Position numbers and translations under genes: made by a program
The notes under the pieces: model-generated
What the model was told of the DNA's origin: nothing
What the model saw: the letters and a program-made list of their open reading frames with translations, nothing else
The model's database searches: none
Shown: piece after piece, positions 46,401-58,302 of the stretch
How the letters are laid out: the number at the start of each line of letters is the position of its first letter
Position numbering within the stretch: the first letter of the stretch is position 1
Origin: Saccharum officinarum
Taxonomy: Eukaryota; Streptophyta; Magnoliopsida; Poales; Poaceae
DNA: 64,000 nt
Direction: 5' to 3'
Assembly (NCBI GenBank): GCA_020631735.1
Contig: CM036209.1
Span: 1,058,743-1,122,742 of the forward strand

Positions 46401-46957
46401 TCCATTGTTTTGGGATCAGACAGGTGAATCTCAAGTGTTTGGTACAGATGTTCTTAGAAACGCAGAAGATCAAGTGCGAGTGATTCGTGAGAATTTGAGA
46501 GTAGCACAGTCTCGTCGGAAGAGTTATGCTGACAATAGAAGAAGAGATTTAGTTTTTGAGGTAGGTGATTATGTCTATTTGAAGAGGTTTAACATGAAAG
46601 GTAAACTAGCACCAAGGTATGTTGGACCATTTAAAGTTATTACTAGACGTGGGGAAGTTGCTTATCAATTAGAGTTGCCTGAAAATTTATCTGGAGTGCA
46701 TGATGTGTTCCATGTTTCACAACTTAAGAAGTGTTTACGGGTGCCTGAGGAGCAGATACCTTTAGAAGAGTTGACTGTTAAGGAGGATCTTACATATGAA
46801 GAGTTTCCGATCAAGATTTTAGAGACTGCTGAGAGAGTTACTCGAAGTCGGATTATTAAGATGTGTAAAGTACAGTGGAATCTGATATTCAGAGGCAGAG
46901 GCAACTTGGGAAAGAGAGGATGAATTGAGGAAATCATATCCGCAGTTGTTTGAGTAA
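43493..46957 (+). pseudogene. Element F pol (protease-RT-RNase H-integrase-chromodomain), two frameshifts
   Basis: Order: CCHC knuckle ([14 protein letters not shown], residues ~12-25), protease ([13 protein letters not shown], ~80), RT ([30 protein letters not shown], ~280-400), RNase H ([15 protein letters not shown], ~540; [11 protein letters not shown]), integrase zinc region ([25 protein letters not shown]), integrase core ([45 protein letters not shown]), GPF/GPY-like SH3 part (LKRFNMKGKLAPRYVGPF) and a short chromodomain-like end (EEFPIKILETAERVTRSRII). A one-base insertion near 45917 separates 43493-45952 from 45853-46923, and another near 46880 puts the final WEREDELRKSYPQLFE in a third frame, ending TAA 46955-46957. 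Confidence 0.93.
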
Positions 46958-46987
46958 GCAGTCCAATCTCGAGGACGAGATTCTTTT

Positions 46988-47002
46988 AAGGGGGGTAGAA
47001 TT
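46988..47002 (+). other. Element F polypurine tract
   Basis: AAGGGGGGTAGAATT directly before LTR2, the usual PPT position. Confidence 0.9.
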
Positions 47003-49853
47003 TGTAACACCCAAAAATTCTAAACTTTAGGAATAATGAATTTCAAATAAGTTAGATAACAATTAAGGGCAAATTAAAATTTAGAAAAGAATATTTGGTG
47101 ATGCATTCATGCTGTTACATTTATTTTATTTTGTGGTGTGGACTTTATTTTATTTGATTTGGATTTGAAAATCTATTTAAAAGGTTTTGAAAACAAATAG
47201 ATAAAAAAAGAGAAATAGACTTACCTGGTGTGCCAATTCGGCCTGGAGGCCCGTTCGGCCGGCCTATGGTCGTTCTTCTGCTAATGGGCCAAGGCGCGCC
47301 TCTTCCGCGCGCGTGGGCCGGCCCAGGCAAAGCCGCGCCCGCCTCTCCTTTCATCGTCTCACTGACGGATGGGGCCAGCTTGTCAGCGCCCTCTTCTACC
47401 TCGCATCGTAGCCGGGTCGGTCACGAGTGCGACCACCGCCGTACCTGCAACGGATTCTTCGGGATTTCCTACCCGAATTCGGTGTTTTGGGGTTATAAAT
47501 AGGAAGCCGTCACCCTCCTCTTTCTGTTTTCCCCCTAAGTTGCGAGTTTTATCACGTGAAATAGGGTTTTTAGGGTTCAAGTTGGTGGAGGCGGGCGGAC
47601 GGTCGGCTAGGGGGTTCTAGGGTGGATTCAAGGCCGATTTCTTCGCTTGGGTGAGTTTGTCGTCTTCTTCTCTCCCTCCCCATGCTTTTCTTTTGAATTT
47701 TGGTGCGTTGAACTGTGAGATTGAAGCTTTCCGCGAGCCGGCAATGGCGCCGTCGTTCTTCCCGAGCCGCGTCTCGTTCTCAAGCCGTCGTAGTTTCCCT
47801 AGATCGCATAGATGGGTTCACGGTGATCTCCTCTTCCGATTGGGGTCGGATGCGTGGTGAACCATGGTCTAGATGGGGAGAGCCGCCATCTCCGGCGAGA
47901 TGGAGCCCGCCGGCCATGGGGGGCCGCCGGCCAGACTTGGAGAAGAGGGTCGGGCTCTTCTCTGTGAGGTTGAGGATGAATGGCAGCCGTCCGATTTTGA
48001 ATCAATGGCCGAGATTAGAAGATACCCCTTCGCGGGGTAAACTTCATAAAGAGCCCCTGGATTTTCTCATAATAGGACCCGCCATCCTTAGCGTATTGTC
48101 TGAAATACGTTTTCGTGTTTTGAAAGCGTATTTTCTACCGGTTTATTCAAAAATACGTTTTTAGGTATTTACAGTTTTGCCACTAGAATTGTTTTGGTCA
48201 TAAAATCTTCATTTTAACTCCGATTTGATCCGTTCAAGTTGCGTTAGGTTTGTATTTGCGAGCTCTACATGTTAATGTAGTTGTACAGTTAGTTTTGATA
48301 ATTTATTTTTCGAGTTTATAATTAAGTATTTATTTATCTATAGGAAATCTTAGAAAATTCATAACTTTCACGTTTTAACTCCGAATTTGGTGATCTTTGC
48401 GTCTGTGTGATCGTAGAAACGTGTAGAAGAGTTTTATAAACTTTTATTACTGTTTTGCTACTGTTGGTGTACTGTTCTAATTGTATCTCTTTGTTTGCTT
48501 CGTGTTTGTTTGATTGGATGCATGTGTGTTGTTGATTGATGATCGAGTATAGAAGGTGAGCAGTATCTGGACGATTCGGAGTATTACTTTGAGCCAAGTC
48601 AGCAGTATCACCTGGAGAATTTTGATCAAGGCAAGTATAACACAGGACTATCCTTGTTACCTATACATTGAATTGTCATACATATGCATGTGCTTACCTT
48701 GACAACCTTAGAGATTATAACTTAGTGATTGTTATCTTGATTCCTTGTCAACCTTGGGAATGCATATGGGTAGCTACTGCTAGTGCTTAAACTAAGAACA
48801 ATGATCTTGTAATTTGATTAATGGATTAAGCAATCAACTATTAAGATGATTTTATTACTGTTAAAAGGGAGCTAGAGCATGTGTATTATTTTGATGCTCT
48901 GGTTTCTCTCCATAAGGACTTATTTGTAAGTGATAACCGGGATATACAGTACAGCTGTGAGGGCTATATGGCTCTGGCTTTAGTTGTTCAAGAGACCTTT
49001 TCTAGCTTGTTAGAGGTTACCTTAAATGGCGTAAGAATGACTTGCCACGTTGGGTGTAGTGCGAGCCCCTGGCCTAGTGTGTATAGGCTGCGGTTGTTGT
49101 GCCACAGGGAAGGGGGGTTCTACATCTGCCTGCCGAGTGAATCTAATGGCCCTAACTTGTTAGACGAACTTTTGAGTGGCTTTATATGGTTCTCGAGTGT
49201 TTGGGCTTGATCTCCCCACTCATTTGGAAATCATGACTCACAGTGAAAGTGTACACCTCTGCGCAGAGTTAAAAACTGGTATACTAGCCGTGCTCACGGA
49301 TACGAGCGGCCTTGGGGATTCTTATGGAATAGTTGATCATAACTGTTATATCATGTTTAATTATTGTTGATTATTATTTGCTCATATTAATGCTATTCAT
49401 TATCCTTATTACAATTGATCATTGATTCTTTAATGGGAAGTGGTTTATCTTGATGCTACTCAATTGCTAATATATGATTAAAAGCTAAACGCAGTTAAAC
49501 AATGTCTAGCCTTTTTGAGCCTCATGAACCCTGTGTTATATTTGTTGAGTTCGACATGGACTCACCCTTGCTATTTCCACCATAACAGATGAAGATATAG
49601 AGGAAGATTATCGGAATGAGTACTAGTCTTGGTGTCAACCAGTCAACCGTGTCCCTGTGTGGAGTTTCCGCTGAAGAATTACTATTAGTTATTATTACCT
49701 ATCGTTCAAGACTATGTCTTAAATACTTATTCGTTATGTAATAAGCACTATGATGATACTTTGTAATTTGTCAACTTATGTGTGCGACTGTTTCCTGGGG
49801 CGCACATGAGTCTTTTATACATCCTATTTTTGTCCTTAAAAATGGGTGTGACA
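47003..49853 (+). repeat. Element F LTR2 (3', 2851 bp)
   Basis: Collinear with LTR1 along its whole length, TGTAACACCC to GGGTGTGACA. It is longer by 17 bp, nearly all as single extra bases in G/C/T runs. Confidence 0.96.
47494..47501 (+). promoter_or_regulatory. TATA box of LTR2 (F)
   Basis: TATAAATA in context GGGGTTATAAATAGGAAGCC, equivalent to the LTR1 box. In a 3' LTR it could drive readout into element D sequence. Confidence 0.7.
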
Positions 49854-49858
49854 ATTGT
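49854..49858. other. Target-site duplication of element F, right copy (ATTGT)
   Basis: Matches 38132-38136. Confidence 0.95.
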
Positions 49859-50199
49859 ATAAGGTACTTCGTTCTCTTTAAAGAATGACTTCAAAAGAAA
49901 AAGAATTCTAGGATATTGATCCAAGAAATATAACATTAAGAGTTTATTTTAAAAGATGCCCTTTATGTACTCCTTATGAAGAAGAATTTAGTATTAGTTT
50001 TTATTATCATGATAAAAGATGTAATAAGTAATATAATTTTTTTAGTCTTAATCATCATGATATGAAATGTAATAAGTGGCATGCATGTTTAATTTGACCA
50101 ACGTCGGATTAAGCATGTGTGTTAAAGAGTATTCGAATTTATTCATAAATTTGATGATTAAATATGAGCCAATATTGATATTTATGTCTCTTCAAGAAA

Positions 50200-50405
50200 A
50201 TTATCTCGCATGGTGGGAAAAAATTGTGATAGTACCCGCATGACGGGAAAAGTTTGAGAAAATACCCGCATGATGGAGTAAAGTTGGCATAGTACTTATG
50301 TTAATCAATCCTGCATGGCGGGAGAAATTTGACATAGTATTTATCCTGCATGACGGGAGAAAGTTGTGATGACTCATGTGCTTTGAGTGTATCCCGCACT
50401 GGGAG
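50200..50405. repeat. Imperfect repeats of palindrome CCCGCATGACGGG
   Basis: Variants: TCGCATGGTGGGA, CCCGCATGACGGGA, CCCGCATGATGGA, CCTGCATGGCGGGA, CCTGCATGACGGGA and CCCGCACTGGGA, each followed by AAA.TTTG or AAAGTTG at ~30-45 bp spacing. The core is a near-perfect inverted repeat (CCCG...CGGG). Confidence 0.8.
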
Positions 50406-52880
50406 AAAAGTTTAGGGTAGCTCTCATACTATCCTAGTATGAGTTTATAGAGAACAGAAAGTTACAGACGAACCTCAAGATAAGAATGGCATGCAAGCAT
50501 GACTTGCGAAAGTATTATTAATGATAAAAGACTCTGTTGAGTTCTTGAAGTGAAATGAGGACAAAGTACTCTCATATAAATCAAGAAATAATTTCATTTG
50601 CATGATGTAATCATGTGGATAAAGAAAGTAATTAAAGTTTCCTCATTCACAAGAGTTTTGAATAGTTTCGAAATTGTGGTAGAAAAATTTATACCAGAAT
50701 TTCGATGGGGAGAAATATGAGATCAATTAAGAAAGACAATTAAGAAAGATACTTCCCATACTTCAGATAATGCGATGCATACTATGCATTGAAGGCAAGA
50801 GTGATCTATAAAAGATAAATGTGATCGTCGGGGGAGTAAGACGGTCATAATAACGATACCCCTAAAGTGAAGAAATAGTTAAATTCATGGACCTTTTACA
50901 GTTCTAATAGAAAAATAGCATAGTCGGCCAGTATTCATACTAGACGCGTTCAGAGTTATTAAGGCGGTGCTAAACGCGCCATATGAGTTTTAAAAGATTA
51001 AACCCAAAATGAGAAAGTTTAAAGATAGAATAATCTGGGGGAGCATGGTACAAAGAGACCTAACTCCGCAAGAAGGATAAATAATGTAAACAGGGATCTT
51101 GTTACACAGGACCTTATAGAATCAAGGATCTTTTGGCAATAAAAGTCAAGAAATGCTAGCAGCTGAGGCCCCAGAAAGTTTCAAAGAATAAGAAAATCAG
51201 ATATTTCTCATGACTATAAAGTATATATTAGTGAAATTCAAATGGAGGGTAATCCCGTCTAATTTGAAGAAGCCATGAGAGGCGTTCACTCATCTAAGTG
51301 GCAAGAAGCAAACAAAGATGAAATTGAATCGATAATACCAATAATATTTTGGGATCTCGAATAAATTCCTAGAGAGCCAAAACAGTAGGCTATGATAGGT
51401 CTACAAGATAATGTGACTCCAAAGGGAATATGTAAAGATGTGAAACGTGACTTAAATCAAAAGATTTTGCGCAAAGCGAATGAATAAATTACAATGAGTG
51501 CTAGTGGCACATCATGATCTGAGTTACATCAGATGAAAATAAAGACAAATTTTTCCAATGGGATTTGAATGAAAATGATTACGTGGCACAACCCAGAGGT
51601 TTTGTTATGGAAAGAAAAGAACGTAAGGGATGTCACCTGTAGAAATCTCTTATGGACTAGAGCAAATCTCTAGACAGTGGCATTTAAAGTTGAAGAGTCA
51701 ATTATAAATTTTAGGTTAAAGAGAATGAGAGAACAATTATGTTTGTATAAAGTTATAGAATGGGAAATTCATTTCCTAATTCTGTATATGTGGATTACAT
51801 CTTACTTATTAGTAGTAATGTTAATTTACTGCATGAGAAGAAGAAGCTCTTATCCTCAAGGTTCAATAAGAGAGTTCTCGGTGAAATATCTCTCGTTATA
51901 AGAATTGAAACTCACCGAGATAGAAGAAAAGGGGTATTAGGACTATCGCATAGGCATGCTAAGTTTCTAAAGAAATAATGTACCTATGCGGATAAATGTA
52001 CGCCTGTTCCTATGGTCAAGGATAATAATTTTGAGAACTTTAGTGTTCCAAAAAGCAATGTGAGATTGTTATAGATGGACGTCATATATGCTTCAGCTGT
52101 TGGAAGCTTAATAAGTACAAAGATAAGACCTTACCCTAACACAGTTCATGTATCCGGGTTGTTTTGGCAAAAGTCCAGTCCAGATATAGATCACTGGAAT
52201 GGAGTTAAGAATATCGGCCTTATGCTAAGAAAGAAAGAACAAGTTCTCTCAAGTAGTTGTGGGTACAAATGTTAAATTTTGGCGAGATGTTCAGTGAAAC
52301 CCACATAGTAGCTAACACTCGCAATTAGAGTTTTATTGTAGAAAAACTCCAAAGAAACAGTTTTAGTATCATTAGTGATACAAAGTTACAGTATAGCATG
52401 ATATGAGGCTGCGGGACAGGCAAAATGGTTAAGGAACTTATACCCGGAATTGATAATTGTTGCCAACAGTAATAATCATTTAAGTAGTTTGCTCCTAAAA
52501 CAACGAGTCAAGTGTGCTGCCAAACACATTGACATTAAAGTTATACGTTGTAAAGGAGAAAGTCTGGAATCATACTAAATGGTATTGAACATATAAGTAA
52601 CAAGAAAGTGCTTGCGGATCCACTTACCAAAGGCTTACCACCCAGTGTGTTCAGAGAACACACAGTCGACATGGATTTATAGTATAGCCTATGATTTCCG
52701 GACAATAAAGGGCCCAAAAGTTAAAGAATCTATTTCAGAACATATATGTGTATTATAACTGTTAAATATCTATCGGCGATTGACCGTGACGATGAAGCAT
52801 GTTCTATGCACTAATCTGTGATGGAATGGTGAAAGAAACGTGTAAAGTTTAAGTCAAAAGTTTAAATGATAAGTTGAGAT

Positions 52881-52892
52881 CAAGGGGGAGAA
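52881..52892 (+). other. Element D polypurine tract
   Basis: CAAGGGGGAGAA before TGTTAGAATGG, the classical Copia PPT/LTR junction. Confidence 0.88.
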
Positions 52893-53425
52893 TGTTAGAA
52901 TGGATCTCAACCGAATTGGCTCAACGGCCAACTCGGACCCCCTTAACCACGCCCTGATCGGGGGTGCTCAGCCACACACGGCTGGTGGGCCCCGTCGCGC
53001 AGGCTATATATAGAAGGTGGGGGCCAGGGCTCAAGGTAGAGGTTGACTGTCGCCACACCCCACCAGACCTCCCTAGTCCGATCGAGAGGGACGCCTGTAA
53101 GCGACGGGAAGCTCACCGCCACTACTCGTCCTTCACCGACGTCCACGCCACTGCCGGGGACGCCACTGCCGCTACCATTCCACTGCGTCCCACTACTTCA
53201 CCGCAGCCGGACTTCACTGCAGCCACCAACACCGACTCCATGACGGACTCCTCCTCTCAGGCCGACGGTCGGTAACGCCTCCCCATTCCCATCCTCTCTG
53301 TCTCTCTCTCTATTCCTCTCTCTCCCTTTCTCCAGTAAGTGTTCTATGATTCTACTGGTTTTATCTCAAATGCAAAGAATAGTTCCCACTAGATCCACTG
53401 CTAGACGATACGAAAGATCCTTACA
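52893..53425 (+). repeat. Element D 3' LTR (about 533 bp)
   Basis: Starts TGTTAGAATGGATC; the end is placed at GATCCTTACA (53425), which is the inverted counterpart. It contains TATATATA at 53005-53012 and a C/T-rich leader with a TCTCTCTCTC microsatellite (about 53300-53335). The right end is less certain than the left. Confidence 0.7.
53005..53012 (+). promoter_or_regulatory. TATA box in LTR D
   Basis: GCTATATATAGAAGG, about 110 bp into the LTR, in the GC-rich part. Confidence 0.6.
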
Positions 53426-55671
53426 ATTTTGAAATGGCACCACATGCAATTTTCTTCTAAAAGAAAGTGATGAGGCTAGAAGCGTAGAACTGGGAATGCC
53501 ACAAGTGGCTAAAAATTTGTAGCAAACATGTTATTTATTTAAATTTACTTCTTGTACATAAGTGGTAATATAAACATCAATACTCGTACACATCAAGTAG
53601 GGAGTGGCCCTAGAAACTTTTTATTTAGGGTTGGCTAGCTTCATTCATAGGTGACGACATGTCAATATTTATATACCATTTCAGTAAGGGCCTCGGCCTC
53701 TCCTGTTTCCTCAAAATATATTTATATACCATTTTGTTGCAGCATGACTCCAAAAGCTGGGAGCACCTATGTTTAAAAAAAACACACACACACATGGACG
53801 AGTCAATACTGGCTCTGATCGGCTGTCTGTGCTTGTGGCTGCCGCTGTGGTTGCAAATTTTCCCTATTCAGTACCGTAGCTACTCAAGACATCCCTCCTG
53901 CTGCAGCAGCGGCAGCGCTATAATAAGCGCACCCAATGCTGGTGCATGCCTCCGCAGCTTTTATGAGTCTCGCTTATAAGCTGAACACGATTATCTAATA
54001 TGCACGATATGGAGAATCAGCTATCTTAATAAGCTGAGCGTTTGGTTGTCCTAATTATTTCTTATAGATTATCTGTCCCGGATGTAAAAGGACCTATGTA
54101 CCATGATACCTCTTTTGGTTCGTTACAATGATGGTTCCTACGATGATCTGAAGGCAATGATGGCAATATTTTTAAAGAGATAGAAATATGGTTCCATTAA
54201 GAAGCAATGTATAATAGTCCAAAATAACACCGATTTATGCATATAAAAGAAAAAGATTAACAGAAAAAGAAAGGACACTGGGAACCTAGACTTTTCTCAA
54301 AATGTGTAGCACTGTTTGTGAGTCTATAGCCTTGGAACTGGACCCAGATAAAAGTTTTTATTTCCATCCTGGTCCTTCTTCAAAATCGACGCAGGGGGCG
54401 GCAGGGCTAAGCCGATTCCGGCCATGGTGGAGGCCGACCGGGGTCTAGAGGGAGGCGTGCTTTAGGCCTTAGCAGGCATGTTCCCGTTTCCGGAACGAGA
54501 ACAGGAACTTGGGGTATCATTATATAACGTGGCAACGGGAACATTCGCGTTCCTGGAACGTAGACGTTCCCAGAACGTGGAACATGGGAACGGGAATGTG
54601 AGCCATGTTCCTATTCCCAAGCTGCTAAGCTCTAGGCGGCCACGCAGGAGCTTAGAGGGCGTGGAGATCATGCGTCCTAGAGCTCTGGAGCCTTGCGGTG
54701 GGAGGGAGCCTTGCGGTGGGGAGGGTTGCGGTCGTGGAGGCCGCCAGCGGGAGGGCGCCAGATCTGGCAGGGACCTACCCGTCGCTGTCAGATCTAGGCC
54801 CGGGGAGGGCGGCGGTCGGGTCGAAGGGAAGCGCTCAGGGTAGAGGGAGGCGGCGCGGTGCGACACCCACACACAAGGAGGGGTGAGCGCACGGGACAGG
54901 AGGGAGAGGTAGACAGGGGACGCGAGTAGGCGTTTTCCAAATCGCGGGCCTCAACTCACGTTCTGGAGAACGTCGCGATCGGTGGGATTAACGGCTTCTA
55001 CGGGTTGTAGACGCGCCGGAAACAAACGGGGCTTGAATAAATTCCTCCTTGGCACACATGTAATGAACACCACACGACTAACTAGTAACTACTGTGGAAA
55101 CTGGAAAGCCCGATGCAAATGCTCTACGTCAGCACACAATCATGGTCTAGTCATATTGGACAATTGATGAGAAAGCCTTAATTGCTGTAGTTTCCAATCT
55201 GCTAAAATTAGGGTATGGATAAATCAACGACAGATAATTAATATTTGTCACTAGAAATCCAGGGCGCGGCATTGCCGCGTCTACCGTGAGCTTGCCATTC
55301 TATAGTATTACATATTCTATATTATAGTAAAACAGATGTGGCATATGTTGCAGTTGAATGTAATGCAGACTGTATTAATGTTTGTCATATTTCTTATATT
55401 TTATTTCTATTAGCAGGTTGACTTTAATTATTTATGTTTTGATGGAATTGGTTTTAATTTTGGTAACTATTTTTTTATTTTTTTGTTTTCATTGCCTTGT
55501 AATATATTATATGTTATTTTATGAGGTTTTGTTGTTTACAGGGTTTATATAATTATGTTCTTTGCATACATGATTTCGCTGTACTAAAACTATTGATATG
55601 GAAATGGATATATGCTATCGTCAAAACCCAGTAGATATCCGAATTAGAGAAATTCGTTTTGTATTTTTTTT
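53426..55671. other. Intergenic, no gene recognised
   Basis: Unassigned sequence. It contains a (CA)n tract near 53783, a G/C-rich part (54360-55050) with GGAACG/CGTTCC palindromic words and short ORFs without domains, and an AT-rich stretch (55290-55670). Confidence 0.5.
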
Positions 55672-57165
55672 AAAGGTCAGCAGGGGAGTCCCTACCTCTA
55701 TTTTTTCATATTCAATAAAAAGAATGAACAAAAGTACAAGGTAGAGTTATGTACAAGCAACAGGGGGAGGAAATACAAGGCATCCAGGCCCAAACAAAGA
55801 AAAAGAAAAGCCATCAGGAGTAGCTCTCTCCAGAGGGAAAGGGGGGCTTTTATTGCTTGCTTGGCTTTGATACACACCAGTCCAAGCTCTTCCTTGAAGA
55901 TATGCTTCCAACTTGAAAGGCTGCAATTGCCATTATAAAAAATGATGTTATTTCGAAGCTTCCATATAACCCAGCAGGCTGTGATCATGATTTCTCTGAA
56001 GATCGGATGCCCAAAGCTTCTTCTTGCTTCTATAACCATGTCTAGAGGGTCTAAATTCAGGTTCCAGTAGATATGCAATGTGTCCCAACAGTCCTGACTG
56101 AAACTGCAAGAAAAGAACAGGTGTTCCAGAGTTCCTCAATTCCATTATTACAGAGCACACAGCTGTAGTCATCGAGATTTCTATTTTCCTTCTTAGTAAG
56201 TTTCTTGTGTTGAGTCTATCTCTCAGAAGAAGCCAGAAGAAAAACTTGTGTTTTCCCAAATTACTGGGACGCAAAAGCCACCTAAATAAGGGGAGGCTTC
56301 CATTGTTCCTTTAGCGCCTTGTATGCTTTTTGGAGCTGAACTGAGATCCCCAAACATAGTTCCAATTATCATATCTACATTAGGGTCCAAATGCAGGTTG
56401 TTCAGCAAAGCTTGGACTTGAGTTAACTGATCTGTAGCCTGACCAGAGAGGGGAAGACTAAAGATTCTGCTCAACTCATTATTGACCATGAAGTTCAGAG
56501 AAATTTTAGGCTTTTTGACAAATGAAAAACAACTGAGGAAATCTAAGCTTCAAAATGGTACCATTCCACTCTTCCATCCAGAAGACTACTGAATTACCAT
56601 TGTTGGCCACACATATAGACATACTCTTGTAGTCCTTGAAAAGCTTGAGGAGATCTTTCCACCAAAACGATCCACTTGGGCATCTAGCTTGAGGTGCTGT
56701 CTGGTGATTTCTATACATTTTTCCTCCAGGTTAAATGCACCTAAGGCAAATCTGCATGATTGTAAAACTTATCCATGAACTTGAGGAGCAGGGCTGAGTT
56801 TTGTGTTTTGAGGTCAATAAATTCCAAGGCCACCCTCTGGTTTTGGTCTACATGCATCTTCCCAAGCAACAAGACAGTTCCTTTTCTGTTGATATCACCC
56901 CCACTCCAAAGGCATTTCTTTCTGTATCCATCAATTTGCTTAATAATCTGAGGTGGCAGCTGTAGAGTGCACATGTAGAAAGTTGGTAAGCTGTCATCAC
57001 TGAATTTACTAATGTCAGTCTTCCATGAAGGATAGAAACTTACTGACAACAGAAAGCCTATTTTTCAATTCTTGTCAACATTGGAGAGAATTCTTGAATG
57101 CTTGGTTTTGTTGTACCCAAAGGGAGCCCCAAGATAAGTGAAGGGCATAGACCCAACTGAGCAAT
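55672..57165 (-). mobile_element. Element G: 5'-truncated LINE (L1-like)
   Basis: Minus-strand non-LTR retrotransposon tail. Readable in several frames: end of RT (YLGLPLGTTKPS-type wording about 57075-57135), linker (TFYMCTLQLPPQIIKQIDGY, FWWKDLLKLFKDYKS), zf-RVT zinc region (KHKFFFWLLLRDRLNTRNLL) and C-terminal part (MITACWVIWKLRNNIIFYNG). The 3' end shows [17 protein letters not shown] signal complement and a short A-run at about 55664-55671. Multiple frameshifts make it dead. The 5' end is not clear, within about 57140-57180. Confidence 0.85.
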
Positions 57166-57454
57166 CTTCTGATAATATATGTATTCATATTAGAATTCGA
57201 ATTTAAATATAGTAAATAGTGGTATCTGTATTCGATTCCGTGCGGATTCGATCGGAATGCATCGGTGTGAAGTGGCAATGGAGACTTATTTTCATCGGCA
57301 GTTGTCATAATATTCTCTGCCAGTATAGAACGCTTTGAATTTAAATTTTTGTTGGTGTAGCAAAACTTTAGGGTTTTCAAATTTTGAGCAATTTTGGTGT
57401 ATTCAAAACTTTTGGGCCGGTAAAGACGTTTCAGTGTCCGGACCGTAGGTACAA
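57166..57454. other. Intergenic, no feature
   Basis: AT-rich sequence between LINE G and the gap; nothing recognised. Confidence 0.4.
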
Positions 57455-57554
57455 NNNNNNNNNNNNNNNNNNNNNNNNNNNNNNNNNNNNNNNNNNNNNN
57501 NNNNNNNNNNNNNNNNNNNNNNNNNNNNNNNNNNNNNNNNNNNNNNNNNNNNNN
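57455..57554. other. Assembly gap (100 N)
   Basis: Exactly 100 N. Confidence 0.99.
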
Positions 57555-58063
57555 ATTTATCTAACCTCATAAAGCTTCGGATGGAAACAGCTATTGCAGG
57601 CTGCCACATCAAACAAAAATACTTTGTCAGCATAGAACTGTTGGACACAAATCACAAGATTTGGGGCTAGCTTTCCTATTTCATTAGCCTTACCACAACT
57701 ATGGAGTTGGGGATACATATAGCACTAGCAAACTTGCAAGCTAAGAAAGCTTTAGCATATTCTACGGTAGATGCTTAAAGCATATGGTATAAAGTAAAGA
57801 TACTAAAGTAGATGCTAATGGAGATAAGGTGGGGACATAGCCACCAACTACTCTAGATACAAGACTTATGCTGTCAAGAACAAAGTTGTACACTTCTTTT
57901 ACAAAAAAAAAGAGCTGCAGTGCAAGAAATATTCATATGGATGACAACAAATTCATGACCAAACCCATCAAAATTCTGCAGCCATGGAAAATCACAAAGA
58001 TTATAAAGGACAATAACAATAGTAGCATTTTGCATGACAGGAAAAAGAATATTGAGAACAAAC
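57555..58063. other. Unassigned sequence left of the GluRS fragment
   Basis: I searched this stretch on the minus strand for the next exon of glutamyl-tRNA synthetase (expected VEKF...NKSGAVFD...KWMNGQHL) and did not find it. Short ORFs are present but not recognised. Confidence 0.4.
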
Positions 58064-58302
58064 CTAGGTCATTAGTAGTGAAGAACTCATTTTCAGTACC
58101 ATCACCCCAGCCGAGTAGTGCTAAATAATTCACCATTGCCTGAGGTAGATAGCCCATCTCTTTATACTGTGCAGAGAAAAAGATAGATCATGCCTCATTC
58201 TTATGCCATGTATAATAAGAATATGTTGGTAGAGATGTGAGATAGGAAATAATCAGTATTACATGCCTGACAGAAGTAGCTCCATGCCGTTTAGACAGTT
58301 TA
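58064..58302 (-). pseudogene. Glutamyl-tRNA synthetase (organellar type) fragment, two exons
   Basis: Enzyme that charges tRNA-Glu in plastids/mitochondria. Exon a (58267-58302): acceptor CTGAAG then KLSKRHGATSV, the class I synthetase KLSKR/KMSKS catalytic loop. Exon b (58064-58166): acceptor TTTCTCTGCACAG then YKEMGYLPQ, then [20 protein letters not shown], ending GACCTAG before GTTTGT. Exon a ends AG followed by GCATGT instead of AG/GTATGT, and the two residues expected before YKEM (a GQ in relatives) are missing; as spliced, the join is out of frame. No further exons (HIGH motif, anticodon domain) were found on either side, so I call it a gene fragment, probably captured or left over from a duplication; a functional gene with unseen exons across the gap is the alternative. 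Confidence 0.8.

Larger units (their letters stand above)
38137..49853 (+). mobile_element. Element F: complete Tekay-type chromovirus Gypsy retrotransposon (11.7 kb)
   Basis: LTR1 38137-40970, PBS 40974, an extra ORF (aORF, 41160-41862), gag 42568-43496, pol 43493-46957 with a C-terminal chromodomain-like end, PPT 46988-47002, LTR2 47003-49853, and flanking ATTGT. The RT-before-integrase order is diagnostic for Ty3/Gypsy; the chromodomain, Met PBS and 2.8-kb LTRs point to the Tekay/Del chromovirus lineage (inference from family knowledge). LTRs differ mainly by one-base length changes in homopolymers and few substitutions, so insertion is fairly recent. All genes carry frameshifts or stops, so this copy is non-autonomous as written. 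It is inserted into the leader of Copia D. Confidence 0.95.
49859..52892 (+). pseudogene. Element D internal region: decayed Copia pol
   Basis: Right half of Copia element D, strongly decayed. Recognisable: linker/RT start (EEAMRGVHSSKWQEANKDE, about 51270-51330), RT core (PNSVYVDYILLISS, about 51775-51815, with the second Asp of YVDD changed), RT end (RIETHRDRRKGVLGLS; YASAVGSLISTK; SPDIDHWNGVK) and the RNase H end (AKHIDIK, then ADPLTKGLPPSVFREHT, about 52515-52660). Stops and shifts occur every few tens of codons. 50200-50405 holds CCCGCATGACGGG repeats. Plus orientation, so the 3' LTR at 52893 is its own. Confidence 0.8.

Noticed and set aside
50200..50405. CRISPR-like array
   Set aside because: Repeats are degenerate, spacing is irregular and the sequence lies within a plant retrotransposon.
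54462..54872. Paired ORFs of 121 and 136 codons on opposite strands
   Set aside because: No domain; low-complexity, palindrome-rich DNA yields openness on both strands.
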